Source: Xanthostigma xanthostigma
Lineage: Eukaryota; Arthropoda; Insecta; Raphidioptera; Raphidiidae
Assembly: GCA_963575645.1 (NCBI GenBank)
Contig: OY754464.1
Span: 1,240,001-1,304,000 of the forward strand
Direction: 5' to 3'
Length of the DNA stretch: 64,000 nucleotides
The notes beneath the pieces were generated by a model, which ran no database searches, was not told the DNA's origin, and saw only the letters and a program-made list of their open reading frames with translations. This document shows positions 1 to 10,174 of this stretch, in pieces (positions within the stretch are counted from its first letter, which is position 1; each line of letters starts with the position of its first letter). The position numbers were made by a program, and so were the translations under genes.

Positions 1-178
1 GTTGAGGGTAACCATGGAAAACCTCAACAAGATACAGGAATTACCGTTTCTCGGCAAGAGGCAGCAGGAAAAAGTTCAAGCCACATCTTCCCCCGCCGGG
101 ATTCGAACCCGGTACCTGCCGAATGTGAGTCTAGTGCTCTCACCGCTACGCTACACCGCTCGGTGTAACATTCAATAT
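1..178 (-). repeat. tRNA-derived SINE, family S1 copy 1, cut by window edge
   Basis: On the minus strand this begins with a tRNA-like head (about 90-170) that has a recognisable A box (TAGCGTAGCGGTGAGAGC) and B box (GGTTCGAATCCC). It is followed by a non-tRNA body running out of the window at base 1. A second copy with the same head and body lies at 19,155-19,378, also on the minus strand. The body similarity shows this is a dispersed retroposon and not a tRNA gene. Confidence 0.75.
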
Positions 179-886
179 TTTTAAACCCCAATCACATGTT
201 CTTGCGACTAGTGAGTGCATGGCACGACGCTAATAATATTGATTGGAGAGAAGGAGGAGAGTGTGCCCTCCACATTCAAGTGAAACTTGTGAAGTATGTC
301 AAGAATATAAGCGAGATAAAGAGGAGCTCCTTTATTCGCGCCTGGTAGAGCAGAAACAAAGCCTATTAGGCCCCACTCTAGACATATTTCAGCTTATATA
401 TAAGCTCATTCAAGAAACGTGAATACAAACAACACATACATTATGAAGTGTACACAAATTTTATAAAAAAAAGTCGGATTCGCGCACCGAGAGTTCCGTA
501 CAAACTTGTATAGGCATGTAAATAGTTCTTCCGTCACGAGAATCGAGTCTCGAAGATTTTTCCCGCTTAGCCGTTGGAAAACTGTTATCCCCATACATCG
601 ACAAACGTCGCGGTCAGTTTGCCAATTAAGCGTGTAATTGCAAAGCCTTCAGACGGACTACTAAACTGTATTATACCTCGTGGCTATAGCTGATGGCCTA
701 GTTGTCGTACCGTGTTGTATGCGAGAGTTATTGCATTGTGCTGCATAAACGCACAGGTAGCGGATGCTTGTTTTGTAGGAGAACTGTTATACTGTGTACG
801 TGCGTAGCTGTTGTTGCGGTTTAAAAACATTATTTCCACAGATTTAAAGTTTTTGTATTTTTCCCTTTACTTGTGCTGTAAGACAT
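179..886. other. no gene recognised
   Basis: No coding region is supported. Short ORFs here lack any recognisable domain. A fragment near 472-505 (GTCGGATTCGCGCACCGAG) resembles the start of retroelement family Z, seen better at 12,424. Confidence 0.5.
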
Positions 887-1012
887 TGCTTCTTGCCACA
901 TTTCATGATTCTGGATCAACGGGAAGTACCCTATAGGTTTTGATTCCCAAGAGTCTTGACAGTGATCCTATATGGGTTCCTTTTTTCCTTTTGAGGTACG
1001 GAACCCTAAAAA
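887..1012 (+). repeat. 3' end of retroelement family Z
   Basis: The stretch from TTCTTGCCACATTTCATGAT to GGTACGGAACCCTAAAAA matches the copy at 12,480-12,615 plus 13,158-13,175. The end TTTTGAGGTACGGAACCC is a very common insect retroposon tail. The copy is 5' truncated and lacks the short tandem CAGACAGACGG part seen at 12,550. Confidence 0.65.
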
Positions 1013-1277
1013 TTTTAGATATGTCCACGAATTTAAACCGCAATAAAACTGCTTGACTTCTGGTGAAATAATAACTTTTAATATTCGAGCTGCTGTGCCA
1101 AGCAGTTCGCACTCAGTGAATGCAACTTGTAGACGAACAATAGAATACGTGACGTCATTTGTGTCATTTATTCCGAAATAATATAGCAGAAGATGGATAG
1201 AGCGATGCTTGTATAAGAGAAATGTGGTGTCAAATCCAAAGTTTTCATATAGCTGCAATATTTCGGTATGAAAAAAT

Positions 1278-1854
1278 TAGTGATGTGTCCACATGATTCT
1301 TTATTGGGAGCTGGCTCCGTGCGCTCCGCTCACTAAAAAGAGTCGCTCAGAGCGAGTCGTTCAAAGGAGCGACACTAGACAGTACGCACTACACAAGAGT
1401 GCAGCCTGCAGAGGTGTGAACTGTCATCATTGCACAGCACAATACACACACTCAGCTCTAAGCTCATTTTAATATGATTCTGATCTTGTATAATTATTCG
1501 CATTTCGGATAAACTATAAAGTATAACAAAAGCTTAACAATAATAATGTTTATTGTTACAATATTATATCTTTGTCAACGACGTCAATGTGAATGGTTTA
1601 AGTCACTGTAAACAGTGTGTCATTCAACATTAAAATGATTCAGCAAAGATAACTCCGTACGTGCAAAATTCACTAGTGCCTCTGTGGCCTGTGCTGTGTG
1701 CGCTCTGTAAATGTGCGAATGCAACAGTACAGAACAGCTCAGCACAGAGCAATGGCGCTCGGAGTGAGTCATTCACAAAAAAAGAGCGACTCGCTCCGCT
1801 CCGACAAAGGAGTCGTTCATTATAAACGACTCGCTCAGGAGCAACACATCACTA
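1278..1854. mobile_element. hAT-type MITE with exact 8-bp target duplication
   Basis: The ends are TAGTGATGTG and CACATCACTA, perfect 10-bp terminal inverts. Both are flanked by the same 8 bases, GAAAAAAT (1270-1277 and 1855-1862), the signature of hAT transposition. Subterminal regions are rich in GAGCG/CGCTC blocks (GAGTCGCTCAGAGCGAG near 1340, GCGACTCGCTCCGCTCCG near 1785), as expected of hAT transposase-binding regions. There is no ORF, so it is non-autonomous. Confidence 0.85.
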
Positions 1855-2095
1855 GAAAAAATGTTCAATAAAAAATTAAATACAGCAGCAGCAGTGAGCG
1901 CTTTTTAATTAGCAACACGCTGAGTGAATTTAGAGTGGATTTAATTTTTTTTTTGCTTTGCTTCCATCTTCAAAATATGTTATATGGATAATGCATAATA
2001 ATGTATTAACTCTGTTTAATGGAACCGTGCTATTTATTTTGAAGTAAAACCATAGTAGAGAACCATCTTCTGAACAGTGATAAAACTTTTTGGCC

Positions 2096-2705
2096 CGGTA
2101 GTATATTACACAACAAGGGCAGAAAGTTTGAGATTCTTGCACTGCGCGTCATGATACCCAAGGTGAAGCCGAGAGCATCATGGCGCGCAGTTCAAGGTTT
2201 TCAAACTTTCTGCCCTTGTGGTGTATACTATTTTTCTTCATGTATCTCGATCGAAAGTACATACTTTCGGCATCAATTGTAAGGCAGAAAGTCTAAAATT
2301 TACGCATTGATGGGATTACACGCACTGATTCGGGAAGTACGTACGTTCGGGGGGCAGGTAGCCTGTCAACTGTTGTTTAGATGTCGTTTCCATAGCAACC
2401 TTATTACATTTTATAGCTAATAATAGTCGAGACCAGCTGTCATTCGTGTTTTTACGTATAACCTCAAAGCTGTTTGCTTGGAATTTATCTGGGTTTTTGT
2501 GTAATTAATAATTAATTAATTAATGTATATAAAAAGCGTAATTATGACCGAGGTATGAAGAAAATAGTATAAATTACACCACACTGACCGAAAGTTTGAT
2601 ATTCTTGCACCGCGCGCCATGATGCCGGAAGAAGCCGAGGGCAACATGGCGCATAGTGCAAGGATATCAAACTTTCGGTCAGTGTGGTGTAATATACTAT
2701 TTCTT
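2096..2705. repeat. hairpin-bearing repeat, family D copy 1
   Basis: Two imperfect palindromes, 2096-2237 and 2567-2705, each with arms near 55-60 bases (for example ACCGAAAGTTTGATATTCTTG mirrored later in the same palindrome), bracket a 330-bp middle part. The middle part (CATACTTTCGGCATCAATTG, then TTGTTTAGATGTCGTTTCCA) recurs at 24,345-24,660 and, inverted, at 28,735-28,920. No ORF is supported. The class is unknown; the terminal hairpins suggest a foldback-like DNA element. Confidence 0.65.
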
Positions 2706-3109
2706 CTTAACTTCTTAACATCGCAATGACTCCACAATTTCTTTAACCTTCATGATTTTAGTGTTGAATGTGGCACACAGAGCTATTTCATCTCCTGCGT
2801 TGTCAAAATATATCATCCATCTTCTTTTTGAACTTTGGTATATTTATCTTTCAACATCCAGTTGATGCCGCATAGCCGTTTGTGTTGAATAAAAAAAAGA
2901 AAAAAACATTTCATCTCTCAGTTTATTATTTTTTATTCATCTCGCGTTTCACATTTTTATAAATGAAATTTCACTAAAGAGACATGTGACAAATTATTTT
3001 TCATCAAACTATAAAAAAACGTCAAGGTAGACGAGTTTCGCTTATTCTCTGGAATTTACAGCTAAGTATCTGCACGCTTTGCTATGGCTCAGCCTGGCTT
3101 GCGTGAGTC

Positions 3110-3715
3110 GCTGTTACAGATGGCTCTCCTGTTGCGGTAAAATATTTAGTATAGCGAGTGTTACTTCAAAGTCCAACAGACGGCGCTGTATTAAACAGCT
3201 GACGCTTCCGTTGCGGTAAAATATTTAGTATAACGAGTGTTGCTGCAACGTCCTGCAACGAGTGGCGCTTTCGTTGCGGTAAAATGTTTAGTATAGCGAG
3301 TGTTGCTGCAACGTCTAACAGATGGCGCTTCCGTTTCGGTAAAATATTTAGTTAAGCGAGTGTTGCTTTAACTCCCAACAGACGGCGCTGTATTCAACAG
3401 ATGGAGCTCCCGCTGCGGTAAAATATTTAGTAAAGCGAGTGTTGCTTTAACTCCCAACAGATGGCGCTGTATTCAACAGATGGAGCTCCCGCTGCGGTAA
3501 AATATTTAGTATAGCGAGTGTTGCTGCAACGTTCAACAAGCGGCACTGTATTCGACAGCTGACGCTTCCGTTGCGGTAAAATATTGAGTATAGCGAGTGT
3601 TGCTGCAACGTTCAACAAGCGGCGCTGTATTCGACAGCTGACGCTTCCGTTGCGGTAAAATATTGAGTATAGCGAGTGTTGCTTTAATGTCCAACAGCTG
3701 ATGGCGTTGTATTCA
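3110..3715. repeat. tandem repeat array, eight units of about 60 or 80 bp
   Basis: The core GCGGTAAAATATTTAGTATA followed by GCGAGTGTTGCT occurs at about 3134, 3214, 3276, 3334, 3415, 3495, 3573 and 3651. Spacing alternates between short (about 60) and long (about 80) units, the long ones carrying an extra GGCGCTGTATTCAACAG block. The ORF that crosses it is a by-product of the repeat. Confidence 0.85.
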
Positions 3716-4023
3716 ACTCTCCTAGAGTTTTTCACAATGGTCGACCTTCACTATCCATACAATAGCGATCAGTGGGTCAAGGCAACTAGCTGACGGTGGG
3801 ACAGCCACGGCTGAGGGGGTGGTGATGCATGAGCGCCGCTTCATTAACCCGAGCGCGTGCCCCAAAGCTATGCGGGGAGGGGGGAGAGAAGGGGGGAAAC
3901 ACTTGCCGTGTACCAGGACCGCATTCACCTGTGTCGTCCAATCAATCAATTCGGCCCTCACGTCGCTGCCCCCCTTTTTCCGAGAGCATAGGTGCGCGGT
4001 AAATGTATAGCGCCGCACATTAA

Positions 4024-4451
4024 GGCCGCTGCACACGAGGCTGGTTTTGCCGCTGGAATCGTTGCCGCGCTGGCTACGAGGATAGAAATGACGTCATTGC
4101 GGATTCTCGTGCGTGGTTACAAGCTGGATTTCAAAATTAGAACCGGGGATATTTTTCTTGCTTGTTTATGTGCTTTTTTTTAGCAAGAACCAATCCGAAA
4201 GCAGGATCTTGTCACGTGGGCGACATGGACAAACGACCGCAAATAAGCATGGCGTCATAACGTGTGTTCTGTTCAGAGACAATAAACGTTCACTTTAGTT
4301 AACATTCTATTACTGCACGCGCACCAAAACCGGCTTCAAAACACGCATCGTATGAAACGAAACATAAAAGCCACCACGAAACCAAGAGTCACAGCGCGCT
4401 TGAAACCTAGCAGCCAAATCTAGAGACAAATCCAGCCTCGTGTGCAATAGT
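4024..4451 (+). mobile_element. family E MITE, copy 1
   Basis: It starts GGCCGCTGCACACGAGGCTGG-like just after TTAA (4020-4023) and ends with the inverse, CCAGCCTCGTGTGCA, near 4450. The inside carries conserved blocks found in all better copies: GCAAGAACCAATC, TCACGTGGGCGAC, ATGGCGTCATA, GAGACAATAAAC and TGCGCGCGCACC-like. No transposase ORF is present. TTAA at the start suggests piggyBac-type mobilisation, which is inference. Confidence 0.75.
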
Positions 4452-4455
4452 TTAC

Positions 4456-5377
4456 ACTTTACAGTATACAGTGCCGCCCAGTGATTCTGCTCGCCTTGTA
4501 GCATAGAAGTGCAACCGTTTTCTAGGCCGCGTTTTTACTTTTTAGTATTTTATAGGTTAAGGTACAAGTACTGAGCCACAAACTAATAACGACAAGAATA
4601 GAAATGGAAAAGTAAAAAATCGCAGTTGCGTATCGAGTGCATAGTGACTAATATTTTACGAATGTAAAACTATCTTATAAACGAGAGCTAGCGAGATTCG
4701 ACAGACTATAATATGCGTAGTATTTCTTTAAAATAGCTTATTTTCACTTAATTTTCCGAATTTTGGACTGTTCACTTCTAATGGCAGGCTGCGTTGTATT
4801 CGCATGCGGTTAGACAATGATTTTTTTTCAGACGGGTAAAGCAAAAAAAATTCTATATTTTTTTGACAAATCAATTTTACAAAATTTTTTCAAGAAGCAT
4901 TTCTATTTTGTAATCAGGTTTTCGTATTATTTTCAGTTTTATTTTTTATTATTATGATTCTGGGGGAGTAATTACCCCCTTTACCTCACCCCCTCTATCT
5001 ACGCCCTTGGTAGTACTATACAACTTTTCTTAAACTAGTGTTAAAAACGTTATTTCGCGACCGCTACACAAGCAGCTATTTTTTAGGGGGGTGTATAGAA
5101 AAAATATATTTTATGTTCGTATACACTATATACACCCAACATTATTAATTCAAGTTTAACACGAAATTCATTTTCTCTGTGTCTTTACAATCGCATGACA
5201 TAAAAACACTTTTCAGAATTGAACTGAAAGCTATGAATAAATTTCATTATAGATATCCCGTTTCCTCTATTATGCCGCTTGTCACTTTTTACTCTAAAGT
5301 ATTGTGGTTGATAAATGATTGATAACGTTATTTATTACGCGGTATATGTGCTAAAAGTTAAAATTTTAACCTTTTTA
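4456..5377. other. no feature recognised
   Basis: AT-rich sequence with no supported gene and no repeat that I could match elsewhere in the window. Confidence 0.4.
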
Positions 5378-5920
5378 ATGGCCATATTCACCGAACGTAA
5401 GTAGTTATTTATTCAGTTCATTTGTTTCATTCCTCCAAGTAAAATAATGGCGGTATAAATCTATTCTGTCCCAATTCTCGGGTATAAGTATTTATTCTTC
5501 TGATAAAATAATAATCGCCGCCACATAGATCATAATACCTAATCTATAAACGTGTAGTATTATATCTGCAGTTTGCTCTTGTGAATTTATTCATGTGTTA
5601 TTTATTAAACTTTTGTGAAGTGTATAGTTGTAAAACATTAAAGTTAGTGGAAGTTTTGAATTAGGATTTAGGATAAAACATTACTATTATGAAACTTTTT
5701 TTTGACGTGAACACTAACGCCATCGGTCAAACTTTTGGGTGAACGTCACAATATTCAACAAAAATACCAAGGTGTATGGTACAGTGTGTATTTATTCTTC
5801 AATTAACTATTTTACCTGATAATTTGGTTGTTTAATTGAAAGTAAATTTTATTCTAACGAATAAATTTGTTCCAAGATTAGTAATTTCTATCTTTAATAG
5901 TGTTCGATGAATACGGCCAT
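5378..5920 (+). mobile_element. family B MITE, copy 1
   Basis: A repeat of about 545 bp. It begins ATGGCCATATTCACCGAACG and ends with the near-inverse GTTCGATGAATACGGCCAT. Internal blocks shared with the other four copies include GCGGTATAAATCTATTC, TAACGCCATCGGTC and CTTGGAACAAATTTATTCG (in one orientation). There is no ORF. Copies lie at 13,858 (-), 31,918 (-), 38,244 (+) and 39,378 (+). Confidence 0.85.
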
Positions 5921-6838
5921 AAGACAGATTGTTGAACGTTAAAGAAACACACGCTATATTGTATTTTACGGCAACGGGAGCGCCATCTGTTGAACGTAAC
6001 GCAGCAGCACACGCAAACCCAATCCGAGCCACCGCAACGCGGGCCGGATACAGCTAGTTAAAAACATATGTTTTGTCAATTAATTATTTACCGGTCTCAA
6101 CAACTTATCAGTTCTAGAGATTGCACATCTTTAAGTGGCTTGACCATAGAGTTCTGAAACTACGTGTAAATTGCAGATTAATTATATATAACAGATCTCC
6201 TTTAATGATGCCGCGGATATAAAGGTTTAGATCCAATGACTTCCTACATTTACTAGATACAAACACAATGCCGCGGGAATAGGCTGATGACAGATTTTCA
6301 AATCCAGTTCTATAATGTAGATACGCGTCTACTATTTCCAAAAAAAAAATTGGTTGTCTGTAAAGTCGGTTTACGGACGATAGTTTTACGTGATAACGTA
6401 TTCCGTAATACATAACCTAAACCTCCCAAAATTTGGTTTCAATCCGCTTATCCTTGGTGTCGGAATGATAAGAAATGTCAAAAGTGACGTTTGCAACTGT
6501 CAAAGTATTATGTTCTAATAATAATTAATTAGTTATTCCAATACTTAACTTAGAAGGCGTTGCATTTCACAAAATACTAATGTCAAAAAATTGAATTAAA
6601 CATTAGAAATGCAGCCGTTTTCATGTTAAGACAAGACATACGTTATCTTCTAATTTCCATGTACGGCAAACAAAGACGACCGACCGCGTCGCGCCATGCA
6701 TTAGACAACATTGCATTTATATTTTATACAGCTATTTTTCTATATAAATTTGTATAAAAAAACTGTTTAGGCAAATTCTGTTATACGAAATCTATGTAAA
6801 ATGTTCTTAGTTTGGTCAATGAGTGCTCATAAGGGGCA
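5921..6838. other. no gene recognised
   Basis: AT-rich. A short stretch near 6420-6450 (CCTCCCAAAATTTGG, TTTCAATCCGCT) resembles the repeat at 18,000-18,040, otherwise nothing is identifiable. Confidence 0.4.
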
Positions 6839-8007
6839 TCTAGATGGAAAAGTCGAAAGCAGAACATTTGACTTAGGAACTTTGTTTGGACTAGTTAGGA
6901 GATAAACATACTAAAAGTCCTTACCCCTCCGTGGTACGCTCGAAGGGGGGGAGCACAAAGAAGGTCCCGTTTTTTGGTTTTTTGCTTTCATCTCGAAAAC
7001 GGTACGTCGTACGAAATTTTGTTGTAATACATAATGAAAGCTGATAAAATTCTCTACAACTTTAGCTTTCACACTTTTTATCTATCTCCAATCTTTGCCT
7101 AGCTATGAGCTCCGAAAAATGGTCGATTTTCAAAAATGTGTTAAATTCTCTGTAGCACATTGTAACAATACGAATTTGTCAAAATCATTTCCTATCGCTC
7201 ATCCACACTATTAAAAACACCCACACACTATTAAAAAATAACATAAGCTTTAACCTATTGGAGGCCCTGGCCACATTAGGATTATGAGGCCCCTATGACC
7301 TTAACAGAGCACTATTTTGTTAGAATAGACAAAGAAAATAGATAAACAAGGTTCTAGATTCTAAGTCGAGGAATGTGATATAAAATGCATATATTTAAAA
7401 GGATCACGTTCCCAATTTTAACATGAAGGACACAAAAAAAATAAGTATATGAAAAACTAGTTCACTGATGATTTTTGTTTTAAACAGTTTAGGTACTTAG
7501 TATACCATTAAACTAGGGGGTCCCTATCGATCGCGGGGCCCTGGGCACGTGCCAGAGTGCCCAGTGGGAAAGAGGGCCCTGCGTGGAGGTACTCCCAGCT
7601 TATGTTATTTTTTAATAGTGTGTGGGTGTTTTTAATAGTGTGGATGAGCAATACGAAATGATTTTGACAAATTCGTATTGTAACAATGTGCTACAGAGTA
7701 TTTAACACATTTTTGAAAATCGACCATTTTTCGGAGTTCATAGCTAGGCAAAGATTGGAGATAGTTAAAAAGTGTGAAAGCTAAAGTTGTAGAGAATTTT
7801 ATCAGCTTTCATTATGTATCCCAACAAAATTTCGTACGACGTACCGTTTTCGAGATGAAAGCAAAATACCAAAAAACGGGACCTTCTTTGTGCTCCCCCC
7901 CTTCGAGCGTACCACGGAGGGGTAAGGACTTTTAGTATGTTTATCTCCTAACTAGTCCAAACAAAGTTCCTAAGTCAAATGTTCTGCTTTCGACTTTTCC
8001 ATCTAGA
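6839..8007. mobile_element. long-arm foldback DNA element
   Basis: Two arms of about 410 bp (6839-7250 and 7598-8007) are inverted near-identical copies. The termini are TCTAGATGGAAAAGTCG and CGACTTTTCCATCTAGA. The 347-bp middle has no ORF. Differences between the arms are few, for example TTGTAATACAT against TTGGGATACAT in register, so insertion or arm homogenisation is recent. The superfamily is not determined; a clear target duplication was not seen. Confidence 0.85.
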
Positions 8008-8224
8008 ATTATTCGTTGCTTAAGCTATCTCCTCTTTCGTTTAAGACTGGTTTCAAACCGATCTGATTTAAATTGAGCGAGAAATTAGCAAAAAGCACGC
8101 ACAGGGTCAGGCGGAACGTTACGCGTTACGAACGTTAGGAACGTTACGACCGTTACACTTTTTCGTGCATGCAGCCGGTGTTTTATCAATTTATAAGATT
8201 GGTGATTCATCAATTTATAAGACG

Positions 8225-9300
8225 TTATCACGTCAAAAAAGCATTATTTCAGCAATAATAGTTATTGGCGTAACTAGTAGTCTAAGTCATTCATCGCGCT
8301 GACAAGTCATGACTTAGCCTACAAGTTGCGCCTATAATTTTATTCAACAATTGCGCGTTATTCATGTTTTAATTATAATGAGATGTTGTAAATATCTATT
8401 TATTTCTTTATAAAAAAAACTGTCAATACTAACAGCACCAAACAGCACGATTCAATGTTTTGGTTTGAGGTTAGCCGGTTATGAATAAACTCCATGTCGA
8501 AAACATTCGGCCTCTCAATTTTAGCCTCAATGGGTAACAACGGAGTTGTTGTTACCTACTATTTCGTTACGACTCAGAAAATAGTTACGTTTATTTTCAT
8601 TACTCCACAATGGCCGAGCTAGTAGGAATCTTCATTGAGTTATGACAAGTAATTGTCACCAGTCGGTAAATGGCTATTTAGGGTTTGGTTTTTAGGCATG
8701 ATAAAACATGAATAACGCGCAAGAGTTGAATAAAATAAATTTTCACGTAAATTATTGCGTTTTTATCTTTCTTTTTTGAAGTAATCACTAAAACTTGACG
8801 TCACGGCTCAGTGACAGAAGACATTAGATGTGTTTGTTGGTGTAGAGCTGTCGTGCAGAGATATTTCGTAGAAAGGTTTGTAAATTTAATAATGATATGA
8901 TTTATATTAAGTATTTTCTTTAAAGTAGGTACTTAGTAGTAAAAATAGTATGACTTTCTTTAGTTGCAAGTTAACTAACCTCAAAATTAACCTATGAAAT
9001 AAGTGTTATAAAAAATCACAAATAAGCGAATAAACAACAAATCAACTAATTAAATGATGCAAAAGTGAATGATCGCAACAAAAATTTAAGCGACAGGCTG
9101 ATTATTTACTTCAAGTGTTTATATTATTTATGATTTAAGAAGGCGTGACGTCATTCGGTGTTTCAGTCAACATGGCCGACTGCAGTATTTTATATTTAAA
9201 ATCTTATTAATCTCAATGTTTATACACTGGATCATTTTTTAGAATCTTTTCAACATATATTTTTCTCTAAAACTATTTATTCTTTGATTCTTTTAGACTG
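8225..9300 (-). repeat. family C repeat, copy 1, interrupted by family F
   Basis: Inverted relative to copies at 9687 and 17,088. Shared blocks are GAAGGCGTGACGTCATTCGG, CAACATGGCCGACTGCAG, GTTGCAAGTTAACTAACCTC and AGACATTAGATGTG. No ORF is supported. Copies 1 and 2 face each other across about 390 bp and could form a long hairpin. Confidence 0.75.
8262..8738. mobile_element. family F element, copy 1, nested in family C
   Basis: Nearly identical to 43,052-43,630. It contains an inverted pair, ATTCAACAATTGCGCGTTAT near 8344 and ATAACGCGCAAGAGTTGAAT near 8720, around a 400-bp middle. A further 75 bp on the left is also shared with the second copy. Family C sequence resumes on both sides (TATTTCAGCAATAA before, AAATTTTCACGTAAATTATT after), so F inserted into C. 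Confidence 0.75.
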
Positions 9301-9628
9301 TTATCGAGCCTATTAGAGTGTGTATAGATTATGACGCTCTGAGGGCATTAGTGGGGAACCCGGAATCACATTCGTGTTGGAAAAAAAGTTTTTGATTTCA
9401 GTGGCATTTCAAATTCCGTTTTATGTAATATATTGATAGTCTATGGTAAAAGCGAAGGCATCAATATATGTACTTAGATACTTGGGTTAAATTCTCTAGG
9501 CAATATATACCGGAGTATAGATCCTTTCCTTTTGCATCTGCAGTAGGACAATGTCGTTAGCGCACTATAGCTGGGGGTTTGAATAGGCGCGGATTGAGCA
9601 CTCCAAAAAAGTTAAAGACACGGCCAGC

Positions 9629-9675
9629 CGAAAATCGGCCAAGTGCGAGTCGGACTACGAGCTCGCTACAAGATA
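9629..9675 (+). repeat. 5' fragment of retroelement family Z
   Basis: GGCCAAGTGCGAGTCGGACT is the family Z start also seen at 12,428; the remainder of the element is missing here. Confidence 0.55.
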
Positions 9676-9686
9676 ACAGTTTATAA

Positions 9687-10174
9687 GAATAAATGGTTTT
9701 ATAGAGAAAAATATATCTTGAAAGGATTCTAAAAAACGACTTAGTGTTAATATAAACATTGATATTACTAAGATTTTTAATAAAATTAAAGTATAAAATA
9801 CTGTAATCGGTCATGTTGACTGAAACGCCGAATGACGTCACGCCTTCTTAAATCAAAAAGAATTTAAACACTTAAAGTAAATAAATCACCATATTGCTTA
9901 ATTTTTTGTTCACTTCTGCGTCATTTAATTAGTTGATTTGTTGTTTCTTCGTTTTTTTTTGTGATATTTTACAACACTTATGTCATAGATTATTTTTGAG
10001 GTTAGTTAACTTGCAACTATAAGCACCTACCTTTAAGAAAATGCTTGATATAATATCATATCATTTATGTAAATTTAGATACCTTTCTAAGAAATACCTC
10101 TGAACCACAGCTCTACACCCATACAACATCTAATGTCAGCTGTCACAAGCGTTTTCGCGATTACTTATATAATA
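9687..10174 (+). repeat. family C repeat, copy 2, left part
   Basis: It runs from AGAATAAATGGTTTTATAGA to GTTTTCGCGATTAC, matching 17,088-17,600. It is broken at 10,164 by the LINE at 10,175-11,926 and resumes near 11,937 with AAAATAAAAATTACGG. Family C sequence near 12,016-12,115 repeats part of this end. Confidence 0.7.

Noticed and set aside
94..170. Functional tRNA gene
   Set aside because: A second copy at 19.3 kb shares the non-tRNA body, so this is a SINE.
968..1258. 96-codon minus-strand ORF
   Set aside because: No recognisable motif; overlaps the family Z tail in the other direction.
3427..4010. Overlapping minus- and plus-strand ORFs of about 60-104 codons
   Set aside because: They run through the tandem array and non-conserved flank, show repeat-derived peptides and no known domain.
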